7,402 bases of DNA from Gammaproteobacteria bacterium. Its GTDB lineage: Bacteria; Pseudomonadota; Gammaproteobacteria; Steroidobacterales; Steroidobacteraceae. The position numbers and the translations under genes were made by a program. The DNA is taken from NCBI GenBank assembly GCA_030039615.1, contig JASHVF010000168.1, forward strand, positions 1 through 7,402, written 5' to 3'. Below, in pieces: positions 1 through 5,357 of this stretch (position 1 is its first letter; every line of letters begins with the position of its first letter). The notes beneath the pieces were generated by a model that saw only the letters and a list, made by a program, of their open reading frames with translations, had not been told where the DNA came from and did no database searches.

Positions 1-1176
1 CGTCTGACGGTGCACAACCCGGTGTCCGAGGGGGCGCTGGCCCCCGAGTTCCTGGCCCAGGGTTACGACGCCGTATTGCTCGCCGAGCAGTGGCCTGGCG
101 GCCGGGGCCTCGCGTGGGCACGCGAGCTTGCGGCACGCGCGGGCTTCGCGCCCATCGTCCTGATGCGCGGCGGCGCCGATGCCGCGGCCGCCAGCGATGC
201 GGCGGCGCTCGGCGCCTGGTCGGTGAGCGGCGAGGAGCTCGACGGCGAGGAGTTCCAGCGCGTGCTGGCCGCCGCCGAGCAGCGCGCGGCCCACGCGCGT
301 GCGCTGTGGCGCTCGAGCCAAGCCGGACGCGAAGCGCAGCGCTTCGGCGACGCCTTCATCCGTGGCTACCGCCGCGTGCGGCGTCTGGCCGCGGGCCGGC
401 TCACCGATCTCTACGTCGGCGAGAGCGAGAGCGCCGGCACGCTGGTGGCGCTCAAGGTGGCCCGTGACCGCTCCGAGCAGCACGAGCCGACCGATATCTT
501 CGGCCGCTTCCTGCAGGAGTACGAAATCGCGCAGCGCATCGCCGCGCCCGGAGTCGTGCGCCTCTACGACCTCGGCGTGAGCGACGAGCACGCCTGGCTC
601 GTCATGGAGTACTTCCCGCTCGGCGACCTGCGGCGGCGCATGCGCGCCGCCCCGCTCACGCCGCGCGAAGCCCTGCTATATGCGATCGAGGTGGCGCGGG
701 CGCTCGGGAGCGTGCACGCCGCCGGCGTGCTGCATCGGGACCTCAAGCCCGGCAACGTCATGCTGCGGAACGACGGCAGTATTGCGCTGATCGACTTCGG
801 CCTCTCCAAGGACACGGCGCTCGAACAGGATGCGACCGACAGCGGCACGATTTTCGGCACGCCGCACTACATGAGTCCGGAGCAGGGCCACGCCGAGCCG
901 ATCGACGTGCGCAGCGATCTCTACAGCCTCGGCGTGATGGTCTACGAGATGCTCACCGGGGAGAAACCGTATCGCGCCGACAATCCCATGGCGATCGTTT
1001 ACAAGCACCGCAAGGAGCCGGTGCCGCGGCTGCCGCCGCGGTGCGCGGCGCTGCAGCCGCTGATCGAGCGGCTGCTCGCCAAGGCACCGGCGGATCGCTT
1101 CGCGAGCGCCACCGAGGCGGCCCAGGCGCTCACGCGCGCGCTCGGGAAGTGGCTGGCGCACGAGGCGCGCGCGTGA
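1..1176 (+). CDS. Pseudo-receiver / Ser-Thr protein kinase fusion (5' end cut by window)
   Basis: This gene phosphorylates Ser/Thr residues of an unknown target in the cytoplasm. The frame is open from base 1 and the first GTG (base 10) lies inside a receiver-like fold, so the true start is upstream. Numbering from that GTG, residues 1-90 follow the second half of a CheY-like receiver. The phospho-acceptor Asp is Ala25 (LLA where LLD is expected), the conserved Thr/Ser is Met52 and the late Lys is absent, so phosphotransfer is unlikely. Residues 120-380 form a complete Hanks-type kinase: VALK with Lys149, a helix-C Glu (170 or 172), HRDLKPGN at 242-249, DFG at 262-264, and GTPHYMSPEQ at 283-292. 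The glycine loop is weak, with Ala in place of the first Gly. No membrane segment is seen and the protein ends soon after the kinase lobe. The stop overlaps the miaE start by four bases, implying translational coupling. The kinase call is firm; the receiver origin is inferred from pattern; the substrate is unknown. Confidence 0.9.
   Translation, partial: RLTVHNPVSEGALAPEFLAQGYDAVLLAEQWPGGRGLAWARELAARAGFAPIVLMRGGADAAAASDAAALGAWSVSGEELDGEEFQRVLAAAEQRAAHARALWRSSQAGREAQRFGDAFIRGYRRVRRLAAGRLTDLYVGESESAGTLVALKVARDRSEQHEPTDIFGRFLQEYEIAQRIAAPGVVRLYDLGVSDEHAWLVMEYFPLGDLRRRMRAAPLTPREALLYAIEVARALGSVHAAGVLHRDLKPGNVMLRNDGSIALIDFGLSKDTALEQDATDSGTIFGTPHYMSPEQGHAEPIDVRSDLYSLGVMVYEMLTGEKPYRADNPMAIVYKHRKEPVPRLPPRCAALQPLIERLLAKAPADRFASATEAAQALTRALGKWLAHEARA
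1162..1165 (+). promoter_or_regulatory. Shine-Dalgarno-like GAGG for miaE
   Basis: GAGG lies inside the end of the kinase gene, seven bases before the GTG at 1173. It supports that GTG over the ATG at 1041, which would add 44 low-complexity Arg/Ala residues read in a different frame within the kinase gene. Confidence 0.5.
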
Positions 1177-1766
1177 GCACGATCCTCGCGGCGGCGACCC
1201 CTGCCGGCTGGACCGAGGCGGCCCTCGCCTCGCTCCCCGGGCTGCTCGTCGATCACGCCAACTGTGAGAAGAAGGCCGCTTCCAGCGCCTTGGCGCTGAT
1301 GTTTGCCTATCCCGAGGACCGGACCCTGTCGCTCGCGCTCGCGCGCCTGGCACGCGAGGAGCTGCGTCACTTCGAGCAGGTGCAACGCGCTATCGCGGAG
1401 CTCGGGGTGAGCGCGGTCCGCCAGCGCCCCGGGCGCTATGCACAGGAGCTGCGTCGGGCACTGCGCAGCAGCCACCCGGCGCGCAAGCTCGACCAGCTGC
1501 TGGCAGCGGCGCTGATCGAGGCGCGCTCCGCCGAGCGCTTCACGCTGCTCGCACCCCGGCTCTCGGGAACGCTCGGCGAGCTGTACGCGCAACTCGCGCT
1601 TTCCGAGGCGCGCCACTTCGAGCTGTATATCGGATTTGCGCGCGCCTGCGCTCCCGGGGAATGGCGGGCGCGACTCGCCGAGCTCGCCGTCCGGGAGGCC
1701 GAGCTGGCCACCCAGCCCGATTCCGAGCTGCGCTTCCATTCAGGTCCGCCCCCCGCGGCACACTAA
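1173..1766 (+). CDS. miaE: tRNA-(ms2io6A) hydroxylase MiaE
   Basis: MiaE is a diiron, O2-dependent enzyme that hydroxylates the isopentenyl side chain of ms2i6A at position 37 of tRNAs reading UNN codons. The start chosen is the GTG at 1173, giving 197 residues, a usual size for the short MiaE form. Ferritin-like ligand motifs are all visible: Glu32 in HANCEKKA, Glu63 and His66 in EELRHFEQ, Glu116 in LIEARSAERF, and Glu145 and His148 in SEARHFELY. The GTG overlaps the TGA of the upstream kinase as GTGA, so miaE is probably translated by ribosomes leaving the kinase gene. MiaE is more often found without a kinase partner, so this pairing is unusual. Assignment rests on motif order and the characteristic DHANCE segment. 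The cell should also carry miaA and miaB, which are not in this window. Confidence 0.93.
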   Translation: MSTILAAATPAGWTEAALASLPGLLVDHANCEKKAASSALALMFAYPEDRTLSLALARLAREELRHFEQVQRAIAELGVSAVRQRPGRYAQELRRALRSSHPARKLDQLLAAALIEARSAERFTLLAPRLSGTLGELYAQLALSEARHFELYIGFARACAPGEWRARLAELAVREAELATQPDSELRFHSGPPPAAH

Positions 1767-1778
1767 CATTCTGTTACA
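1765..1778 (+). promoter_or_regulatory. Candidate OmpR/RstA-type operator upstream of the response regulator
   Basis: AACATTCTGTTACA matches 10 of 12 defined positions of the published E. coli RstA box (TACATNTNGTTACA), and its GTTACA half resembles OmpR sites. It overlaps the miaE stop codon and ends 72 bases before the start of an OmpR-family regulator gene, a plausible place for autoregulation. It is AT-rich against a very GC-rich background. A single short match could still be chance. Confidence 0.35.
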
Positions 1779-1799
1779 ACACGGCCGGCACGAAATCCG

Positions 1800-1828
1800 C
1801 TGTCGACTGTCTGTTCGCCCGGTATCCT
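1800..1828 (+). promoter_or_regulatory. Weak sigma70-like promoter for the two-component genes
   Basis: TATCCT at 1823-1828 matches four of six bases of the -10 consensus. CTGTCG at 1800-1805, 17 bases upstream, matches only three of six at -35. Transcription would start near 1835, leaving a leader of about 16 bases, and the candidate operator at 1765-1778 would sit around -57 to -70, a normal place for an activator. The 84-base gap between miaE and the regulator has no better candidate. Read-through from miaE is also possible. Confidence 0.25.
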
Positions 1829-1850
1829 CGCCCACACGGACCGCCCTGCA

Positions 1851-2570
1851 ATGAACGACCGACCTCATCTGCTGATCGTGGACGACGACCGCGAGATTCG
1901 CGGGCTCCTGGCCCAGTACCTGGAGAAACACGACTTCCGCACCACCGCGGTTCCCGACGGCAAGGAGATGCGCCGCGTGCTCGAGCGCTCGCACGTCGAT
2001 CTGCTGGTGCTCGACCTGATGCTGCCGGGCGAGGACGGCCTGTCGCTGTGCCGCGAGCTGCGCGGCCGCTCGCAGCTTCCCATCATCATGCTGACCGCGC
2101 GCGGCGAGGACGTGGACCGCATCGTCGGCCTGGAGCTCGGCGCCGACGACTACGTTGCCAAGCCCTTCAACCCGCGCGAGCTCCTCGGGCGCATCAAGGC
2201 GGTGCTGCGCCGCTCGGCGCACGCGCCGCGCGATCCGAGTCCCGACACGGTGCGCTGCTTCCTGTTCGGCGGTTGGCGGCTCGACACGGTGACACGCACG
2301 CTGACGGACGCGGCCGGCAAGGAGGTCGCACTGAGCGGCGCCGAGTACCGGCTGCTGGCGGTGCTGCTCGCCGCCGGCAACCGTGTGCTGACGCGCGCCC
2401 AGCTCACCGAGATCCTGCGCGGGCGCGATGCCGACCCCTTCGACCGCAGCATCGACGTGCGCATCAGCCGCCTGCGCCAGATACTCGGCGACGACGCCCG
2501 CGCGCCGCAGATCATCAAGACCGTCTATGGCGAGGGCTATGTCATCGGCGTCAGCGTCGAGAGCCAATGA
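1851..2570 (+). CDS. ompR: OmpR-like DNA-binding response regulator
   Basis: This is a cytoplasmic transcription factor activated by phosphoryl transfer from the sensor kinase encoded next to it. Of its 239 residues, 1-121 form the receiver, with the acidic pocket Asp11-Asp13, phospho-acceptor Asp55 in LDLMLPGEDG, Thr82 and Lys104 in KPFNPREL. About 135-234 form the winged helix, with recognition-helix region RSIDVRISRLRQ and closing wing KTVYGEGYV. Long stretches (LMLPGEDGLS, VDRIVGLE, GADDY, KPFNPRELL) agree with my recollection of E. coli OmpR, so it belongs to the OmpR branch of the OmpR/PhoB family. Only a weak ACGGA lies ten bases before the ATG. The stop overlaps an ATG as ATGA, although that ATG is not in the kinase frame. 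Targets need not be porins; the adjacent Spy-like gene is a good candidate. The symbol indicates subfamily rather than proven orthology. Confidence 0.93.
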   Translation: MNDRPHLLIVDDDREIRGLLAQYLEKHDFRTTAVPDGKEMRRVLERSHVDLLVLDLMLPGEDGLSLCRELRGRSQLPIIMLTARGEDVDRIVGLELGADDYVAKPFNPRELLGRIKAVLRRSAHAPRDPSPDTVRCFLFGGWRLDTVTRTLTDAAGKEVALSGAEYRLLAVLLAAGNRVLTRAQLTEILRGRDADPFDRSIDVRISRLRQILGDDARAPQIIKTVYGEGYVIGVSVESQ

Positions 2571-4002
2571 GTCGCGCAACACGCTGAGGCTCTGGCCGCA
2601 GTCGCTGTTCGGACGACTGATCGCCGCCTCGGTGCTCGCCGTGCTGCTGTCGCAGGCGGCCGCCCTGGTGCTGATCGCCCAGGAGCGCGAGCACTTCGTC
2701 CTGCAGAGCAGCGTGCGCGAGTGGACGCGGCGCATTGCCGAGACTGCGCTGATGCTCGAGCCGCTCGGCGCTGCCGAGCGCGCCACTGCGATTGCGCAAC
2801 TGTCGGCGCCGCGCGGGTCGCGGCACTTCCATGCGCCGGCGCCGGACGAGCCGCTGCGCGCCCCGCGCGGTCCGATGGATCCGCCGCGCGCCTACGTACG
2901 CGTTCCGCTGCTCACCGACTTCGAACGCACGCTGAAGGAGCAGCTGCAGGCGGCGCTCGGCACCGGCTTCGAGGTGAGCGTCGAGCGCACGCCCGATCCG
3001 AACCGCCCGGCGATCACGCTGCCGGTGCCGTTCTACGAGGCGCGCGAGCTGGCTGCTGACCAGGCGAGCGCGCAGCGCTACGACGTCACGGTGCGCTTCG
3101 CCGACGGCGACACGGCGCTGTTCCGCGTGGTGCGCATGCCGGGCGGGGCGCTGCTGCCGCGCAACCTGCTGGTCAACCTGCTGCTGCTGCTGGCGATCCT
3201 GGTGATCGCGCTGTACGCCGCGGCGCGCAACATCACGCGGCCGTTGTCGGCGCTGGCGCGCGCCGCCGACAGCGTCGGCCGCGAGGCGCGTCCGCAGCGG
3301 CTGCCGGAGCGCGGCGCGCGCGAGCTGCGCCGTGCGGCGCGCGCCTTCAACACCATGCAGGACCGGCTGTACCGCTATCTCGACAGCCGCAGCCGTGTGC
3401 TGGCGGCGATGTCGCACGACCTGAAGACGCCGCTCACCCGTCTGCGGCTGCAGGTGGAGACGATCGACGATCCGGCGCTGCAGGATCGTATGATCAAGGA
3501 GCTCTCCGAGATGGAGGACATGGTGCGCGAAGCGCTCGCCCTGTTCCGCGGACTCGATGACGGCGAGCCGGCCGCGCCGCTCGACATCAACGAGCTGCTC
3601 GCGGGACTGCGGCAGCGGTTCGCCGAGGCGGGGGCGTCCGTCAGCGTGAGCGGGCGGGCGCTCGCACCCTTCACCGGCAAGGCGCAGGCGCTCAAGCGCT
3701 GCCTGACGAATCTGCTCACCAACGCCATCAATTTCGGCGCGCGCGCCGAGATCCTCGTCGAGGACGACGCCGAGCTCGTCATTCGCGTGCGCGACCACGG
3801 CCCGGGTATCCCGCCGGCGGAGCTCGAGCGGGTATTCGAGCCCTTCTATCGCCTCGAGTCCTCGCGCAACCGGGACAGCGGGGGCACCGGCCTCGGTCTC
3901 ACCATCGCGCGCGACATCGCCCAGGCTCACGGCGGGACGCTGACGCTCAGCAACCTGCCGCACGGGGGGCTCGAGGCGGCGCTGGTGCTGCCGCGGCGAT
4001 AA
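2539..4002 (+). CDS. EnvZ-like membrane sensor histidine kinase
   Basis: This inner-membrane sensor should autophosphorylate on His and pass the phosphate to the regulator encoded immediately upstream. Numbered from the ATG at 2539 (487 residues), it has TM1 at about 26-47, a periplasmic domain of about 160 residues (48-208) with no recognised fold, TM2 at about 209-228 and HAMP at about 228-281. The dimerisation box MSHDLKTPLTRLRL has phospho-His293. The ATPase domain has an N box (Asn391, Asn395), DHGPGIP at 419-425, FEPFYRL at 433-439 and GGTGLGL at 448-454. All catalytic motifs are intact. The start is uncertain: 2539 lies within the regulator gene and has GAGGG only two bases before it. 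A CTG at 2584 would give 472 residues beginning right at the RLWPQSLFGRL segment that normally opens such kinases. Periplasmic His and Pro residues (RHFHAPAP) might take part in ligand sensing; this is speculation. Confidence 0.92.
   Translation: MSSASASRANESRNTLRLWPQSLFGRLIAASVLAVLLSQAAALVLIAQEREHFVLQSSVREWTRRIAETALMLEPLGAAERATAIAQLSAPRGSRHFHAPAPDEPLRAPRGPMDPPRAYVRVPLLTDFERTLKEQLQAALGTGFEVSVERTPDPNRPAITLPVPFYEARELAADQASAQRYDVTVRFADGDTALFRVVRMPGGALLPRNLLVNLLLLLAILVIALYAAARNITRPLSALARAADSVGREARPQRLPERGARELRRAARAFNTMQDRLYRYLDSRSRVLAAMSHDLKTPLTRLRLQVETIDDPALQDRMIKELSEMEDMVREALALFRGLDDGEPAAPLDINELLAGLRQRFAEAGASVSVSGRALAPFTGKAQALKRCLTNLLTNAINFGARAEILVEDDAELVIRVRDHGPGIPPAELERVFEPFYRLESSRNRDSGGTGLGLTIARDIAQAHGGTLTLSNLPHGGLEAALVLPRR
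2567..2587 (+). other. Six-codon mini-ORF bridging regulator and kinase genes
   Basis: The regulator's TGA overlaps an ATG (ATGA, 2567-2570). Read in its own frame, this ATG encodes only MSRATR and stops at TGA 2585-2587. That stop overlaps a CTG at 2584-2586, which is in the kinase frame and starts the conserved RLWPQSLFGRL segment. The sequence shows the arrangement directly. A coupling role by termination and re-initiation is inferred. It could instead be a coincidence, or a sequence error hiding an ordinary ATG start. Confidence 0.4.
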
Positions 4003-4053
4003 TTCAAATGGGACGGGCGGATGCCGCGGCCGGAGGGCGCCCTTTTCGGGGCC

Positions 4054-4078
4054 TTGACACTCCTTCACACTTGCTCAC
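4054..4078 (-). promoter_or_regulatory. Direct repeats, candidate OmpR/CpxR-type operator of the Spy-like gene
   Basis: On the minus strand this reads as three related units: GTGAGCAA, then GTGTGAA, then GTGTCAA. The last two are exactly ten bases apart, one helical turn, and differ at one base. GTGAA-N5-GTCAA within it resembles the CpxR box (GTAAA-N5-GTAAA) with one mismatch per half. OmpR-family dimers usually bind such ten- or eleven-base direct repeats. The repeats end just upstream of where a -35 would be for the -10-like TAGCCT (4100-4105) or TAGATC (4105-4110). That fits class II activation of a promoter with no good -35 of its own. The TTGACA at 4054-4059 has no partner -10 at 16-18 bases, so it is not a likely -35. 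Confidence 0.35.
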
Positions 4079-4143
4079 GGCGCCGTTCGCGGCAGTCATT
4101 AGCCTAGATCTGCGGGCGGCTTTTCCAGTTAACGGACCCGCGT

Positions 4144-4150
4144 GAGGAGA
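4144..4150 (+). promoter_or_regulatory. Ribosome-binding site of the Spy-like gene
   Basis: GAGGAGA sits six bases before the ATG at 4157. It decides the start: the alternative in-frame GTG at 4142 would place this site inside the coding region and add five residues (VRRWF) before a complete signal peptide. Confidence 0.7.
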
Positions 4151-4156
4151 TGGTTC

Positions 4157-4570
4157 ATGAAAGCGTTGATGAAGGCTTCGGTGGTGGCAGTCGCCGCGTT
4201 GTGGGCGGGCCTCGCCCTGGCGCAGACGGCCTCGACCGGCGGTGCGTCGAGTCACGTGGATAAGCTGGCCGTCCTGCTCGATCTGACCGCCACGCAGAAG
4301 GGGCAGGTGCAGACGATCCTGGAGGCCGAGCACGCACAGATGAAGGCGCTGTTCGAGCAGGCCAAGGCTGCCGCGGGTGGTGGTAAGCCCGACTTCCAGG
4401 CGGTGCACGCCGCGCATCAGCAGATCGCCCAGGACACGCTCACCAAGCTGTCGACGGTGCTCAACGCCACGCAGCTGACGAAGTACCAGACGCTGCAGCA
4501 GATGCACCGTGGCTTCGGTCATCGTGGCGGACCGGGCGGCGCGCCTGGCGCGTCGAGCAGCCAGAACTGA
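4157..4570 (+). CDS. LTXXQ (Spy/CpxP-like) periplasmic protein
   Basis: This is a small secreted protein of 137 residues. A Sec signal peptide (KALMK, then a hydrophobic stretch to about residue 20) probably ends at ALA-22 before Gln23, leaving about 115 residues in the periplasm. The mature part is predicted helical, rich in Ala, Gln and Lys, with LTATQ at 43-47 and LNATQ at 102-106; these are the paired LTXXQ motifs of the Spy/CpxP/Spheroplast-protein-Y family. Family members bind unfolded periplasmic proteins or tune envelope-stress kinases. The C terminus is a Gly/His-rich tail (HRGFGHRGGPGG, then a Ser-rich end), probably disordered. Its position directly behind an OmpR/EnvZ-like pair suggests it is a target, and perhaps a feedback modulator, of that system. 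Family membership is well supported by motifs, though similarity to E. coli Spy is low outside them. Confidence 0.82.
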   Translation: MKALMKASVVAVAALWAGLALAQTASTGGASSHVDKLAVLLDLTATQKGQVQTILEAEHAQMKALFEQAKAAAGGGKPDFQAVHAAHQQIAQDTLTKLSTVLNATQLTKYQTLQQMHRGFGHRGGPGGAPGASSSQN

Positions 4571-4597
4571 CCCCCCGAGATCAGCTGCGCGGGCTGA

Positions 4598-4620
4598 CCG
4601 CCGGTACCCCCCTACCGCGG
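4598..4620. other. Hairpin at the convergent ends of the Spy-like gene and lpxH
   Basis: CGGTA (4602-4606) pairs with TACCG (4613-4617) around a six-C loop. CCG (4598-4600) and CGG (4618-4620) extend it with one bulged base. It spans the lpxH stop in the short gap between two convergent genes. Neither strand has a T run after the stem, so intrinsic termination is doubtful; it may simply shield 3' ends. A second small stem, TCAGC/GCTGA, lies at 4581-4597. Confidence 0.25.
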
Positions 4621-5334
4621 CAGCTCGCGCAGCCGATACTCGCCCCGCTCGCAGCTCAGGTAGCTCCCCTGCTCGTACCAGGCGCCCAGCACGATGCGCT
4701 GGGCTGCGCTGCCATCGACGATCGTCTCGTGTACACCCGGCCGGTGTGTGTGGCCATGGATCATGCGGCGCACGCGGCAGGTGCGGAACGCGGTCGCGAC
4801 GGCTTCACCGTTCACGTCCATGATGTAGGGTACGGTGCGCGCCGTGTGCGCGCGGCTGCCGGCACGGACTTCGTCCGCGAGCGCCTCGCGGTGTGCCAGC
4901 GGCAGCGCCAGGAACCGCTGCTGCCAGTGTGGCTGCCGTACGATGCTGCGCAGCTCCTGGTAGGAATGATCGTCGGTACATAAGGCGTCGCCGTGTGTGA
5001 GCAGCACCGGCTCGCCGTCGAGCTGTGCGACCACCGGATCCGCGAGCAGCCGGCAGCCGCTGCGCGCGGCGAAGCCCGGCCCGAGGAGGAAGTCGCGGTT
5101 GCCGTGCATCACGAAGCAGGGCACGCCGCCGGCGGTGAGTGTGCGCAGCGCCGCGCACACGCGCAGCGCGGCGGGAGTGCGATCGTCGTCTCCCACCCAG
5201 CTCTCGAACAGATCGCCGAGGATGTAGAGCGCCGCGGCGCGCGCCGCCTCCCGCTCGAGGAACCCGAGGAACCGGGCGATGGCCGGCTCGGCATCCGCGC
5301 CCAGGTGCACGTCCGAGACAAACAGGCGCGTCAC
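4612..5334 (-). CDS. lpxH: UDP-2,3-diacylglucosamine diphosphatase LpxH
   Basis: LpxH cleaves UDP-2,3-diacylglucosamine to lipid X and UMP, the fourth step of lipid A synthesis, at the inner face of the inner membrane using two Mn2+. The protein is 240 residues, the same length as E. coli LpxH. All seven metal ligands fall at the same residue numbers as I recall for the E. coli enzyme: Asp8 and His10 (SDVHL), Asp41 (GDLFE), Asn79 (HGNRDFLLG), His114 (THGD), and His195 and His197 (HGHTHRP). DDD at 49-51, ALCTDD and IMDVN are also kept. The start is a GTG with only a weak GAAG before it. It lies 23 bases after the cyclophilin gene on the same strand, so the two are probably co-transcribed and partly coupled. 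A cyclophilin gene next to lpxH is also known from E. coli (ppiB-lpxH). It is convergent with the Spy-like gene. Confidence 0.97.
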   Translation of the reverse strand: MTRLFVSDVHLGADAEPAIARFLGFLEREAARAAALYILGDLFESWVGDDDRTPAALRVCAALRTLTAGGVPCFVMHGNRDFLLGPGFAARSGCRLLADPVVAQLDGEPVLLTHGDALCTDDHSYQELRSIVRQPHWQQRFLALPLAHREALADEVRAGSRAHTARTVPYIMDVNGEAVATAFRTCRVRRMIHGHTHRPGVHETIVDGSAAQRIVLGAWYEQGSYLSCERGEYRLRELPR

Positions 5335-5357
5335 GGGCTTCGTGGCCGCGCCGCGCG

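Larger units (their letters stand above)
4003..4156 (+). other. Intergenic region between sensor kinase and Spy-like gene
   Basis: This 154-base gap starts with a GC-rich inverted segment (about 4027-4053, GGCC ends around AGGGCGCCCT) that could fold into an imperfect hairpin. It lacks a trailing T run, so it is at best a poor intrinsic terminator. Next come direct repeats at 4054-4078, an AT-richer stretch at 4098-4110 that may hold the -10 region, and a clear ribosome-binding site. No small ORF here looks coding. Confidence 0.5.

Noticed and set aside
1041..1172. Longer miaE start at ATG 1041
   Set aside because: The added 44 residues are Arg/Ala/Gly-rich out-of-frame kinase sequence, and the GTG at 1173 has a GAGG site and gives the usual MiaE length.
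1740..2786. 348-residue minus-strand open frame opposite the response regulator
   Set aside because: Same GC-rich shadow effect; no motif seen and it covers the intergenic promoter region of the regulator.
4029..4053. Intrinsic terminator after the sensor kinase
   Set aside because: The GC-rich inverted segment has its T run inside the structure rather than after it, and the stem is imperfect.
4054..4059. TTGACA as a -35 element
   Set aside because: There is no -10-like sequence 16-18 bases downstream; it is better explained as part of the direct repeats.
2551..4068. 505-residue open frame on the minus strand opposite the sensor kinase
   Set aside because: It is a shadow of a GC-rich gene: its composition is dominated by Arg, Ala, Gln and His, with no recognisable domain, while the plus-strand frame has all histidine kinase motifs.
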